NCBI RefSeq assembly: GCF_024746815.1
Contig: NZ_CP080527.1
Location: forward strand, 124,001-188,000
From: Mesorhizobium sp. AR07
GTDB lineage: Bacteria; Pseudomonadota; Alphaproteobacteria; Rhizobiales; Rhizobiaceae
Reading direction: 5' to 3'
DNA: 64,000 nt
The notes under the pieces: generated by a model
What the model was told of the DNA's origin: nothing
The model's database searches: none
Seen by the model: the letters and a program-made list of their open reading frames with translations, nothing else
Translations under genes and position numbers: made by a program
Part shown: positions 63,800-64,000 of the stretch, piece by piece
Layout of the letters: the number at the start of each line of letters is the position of its first letter
Numbering within the stretch: the stretch's first letter is position 1

Positions 63800-64000
63800 G
63801 TCGGTCTGCTGGGCGCCGCGGCGACGGCGGATATGCGTCTTCGCTAATGTAGTGGGCGATGACATGACGGCCGTCGGGTGCGATCCGCACGACGCGAACA
63901 TGCCCTGTAAGCACCACATAGACTGAGCGCGCCTCGGACTCCGGCTCGAAGATCGGCGACTCCTTCGCAAACCGTACGGACCGGGGGTCTTGAGAACGCT
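63800..64000 (-). pseudogene. Crp/Fnr-type regulator fragment running off the window
   Basis: From the right edge the reverse strand reads RFAKESPIFEPESEARSVYVVLTGHVRVVRIAPDGRHVIAHYISEDA, the first beta strands of a cyclic-nucleotide-type domain as in FnrN/FixK regulators. The frame then breaks; further pieces in another frame (SAIAAVDCVVSVWP) would continue the barrel. No HTH domain was found within the window to the left. Likely a degraded FixK-like gene. Confidence 0.5.

Noticed and set aside
1..64000. CRISPR array, tRNA or rRNA genes, nod boxes, nif or nod genes
   Set aside because: No regularly spaced repeats, no cloverleaf-like sequence and no matching genes or boxes were seen by reading; a dedicated scan was not possible.

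Overview
The window comes from a GC-rich alphaproteobacterium, most likely a Mesorhizobium or close rhizobial relative. The main evidence is a nadABC-bioBFDAZ-panD block of the kind known from Mesorhizobium symbiosis islands, together with phasins, an ExoX-like peptide, a MucR/Ros regulator, and many decayed and nested transposable elements. No nod, nif or tRNA gene was recognised. The mix of intact operons with gene remnants looks like an accessory island or its border.

Layout: 0.2-2.3 kb holds two Gfo/Idh/MocA oxidoreductases. 3.1-4.4 kb is an IS701-type transposase, followed by an adenosine-kinase remnant, an ExoX-like gene and a broken secreted-protein gene. 7.2-14.4 kb is a three-level nest. 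A DUF6946-like gene is split by an IS21-family element with a 5-bp target duplication, and the istA gene of that element is itself split by a trio of tyrosine recombinases (a RIT element). 14.5-19.3 kb has an IS5 remnant, a phasin, a HEPN-like protein, a tail-to-tail pair of Cys-rich secreted paralogues and a frameshifted double cold-shock protein. 19.3-28.5 kb is the vitamin/cofactor block: NadQ regulator, a nested operator-like dyad, nadA-nadB-nadC, then bioB, a gutted bioF, bioD, bioA, bioZ and panD. 29.8-30.9 kb is alanine dehydrogenase. 31.5-41 kb carries mucR, cspA, small hypothetical genes, a candidate small RNA, an MFS exporter, transposase fragments and an XRE regulator.

42-48.6 kb is an apparent organosulfur-scavenging cluster: FMN reductase, flavin-dependent monooxygenase, TauD-like dioxygenase, and an ABC importer with two different permeases. 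A CYTH-CHAD protein follows. Then comes a second phasin, which with its flanks duplicates the 14.9-kb locus. 51.5-53.7 kb holds a serine hydroxymethyltransferase remnant, a 447-aa unknown protein and a serine-recombinase remnant. 53.8-61.5 kb is an envelope/efflux region: a frameshifted sensor kinase with its response regulator, divergent from a second response regulator that precedes an RND pump operon. The right end holds an IS110-family element and LysR and Crp/Fnr remnants.

The core blocks read as operons with 1-4-nt stop/start overlaps (nadA/B/C, bioB/F, bioA/Z, the ABC genes, the RND pair and the recombinase trio). Lesions in bioF, the sensor kinase, the double cold-shock gene and the DUF6946 gene suggest ongoing decay or, for the single-base ones, possible sequence errors.
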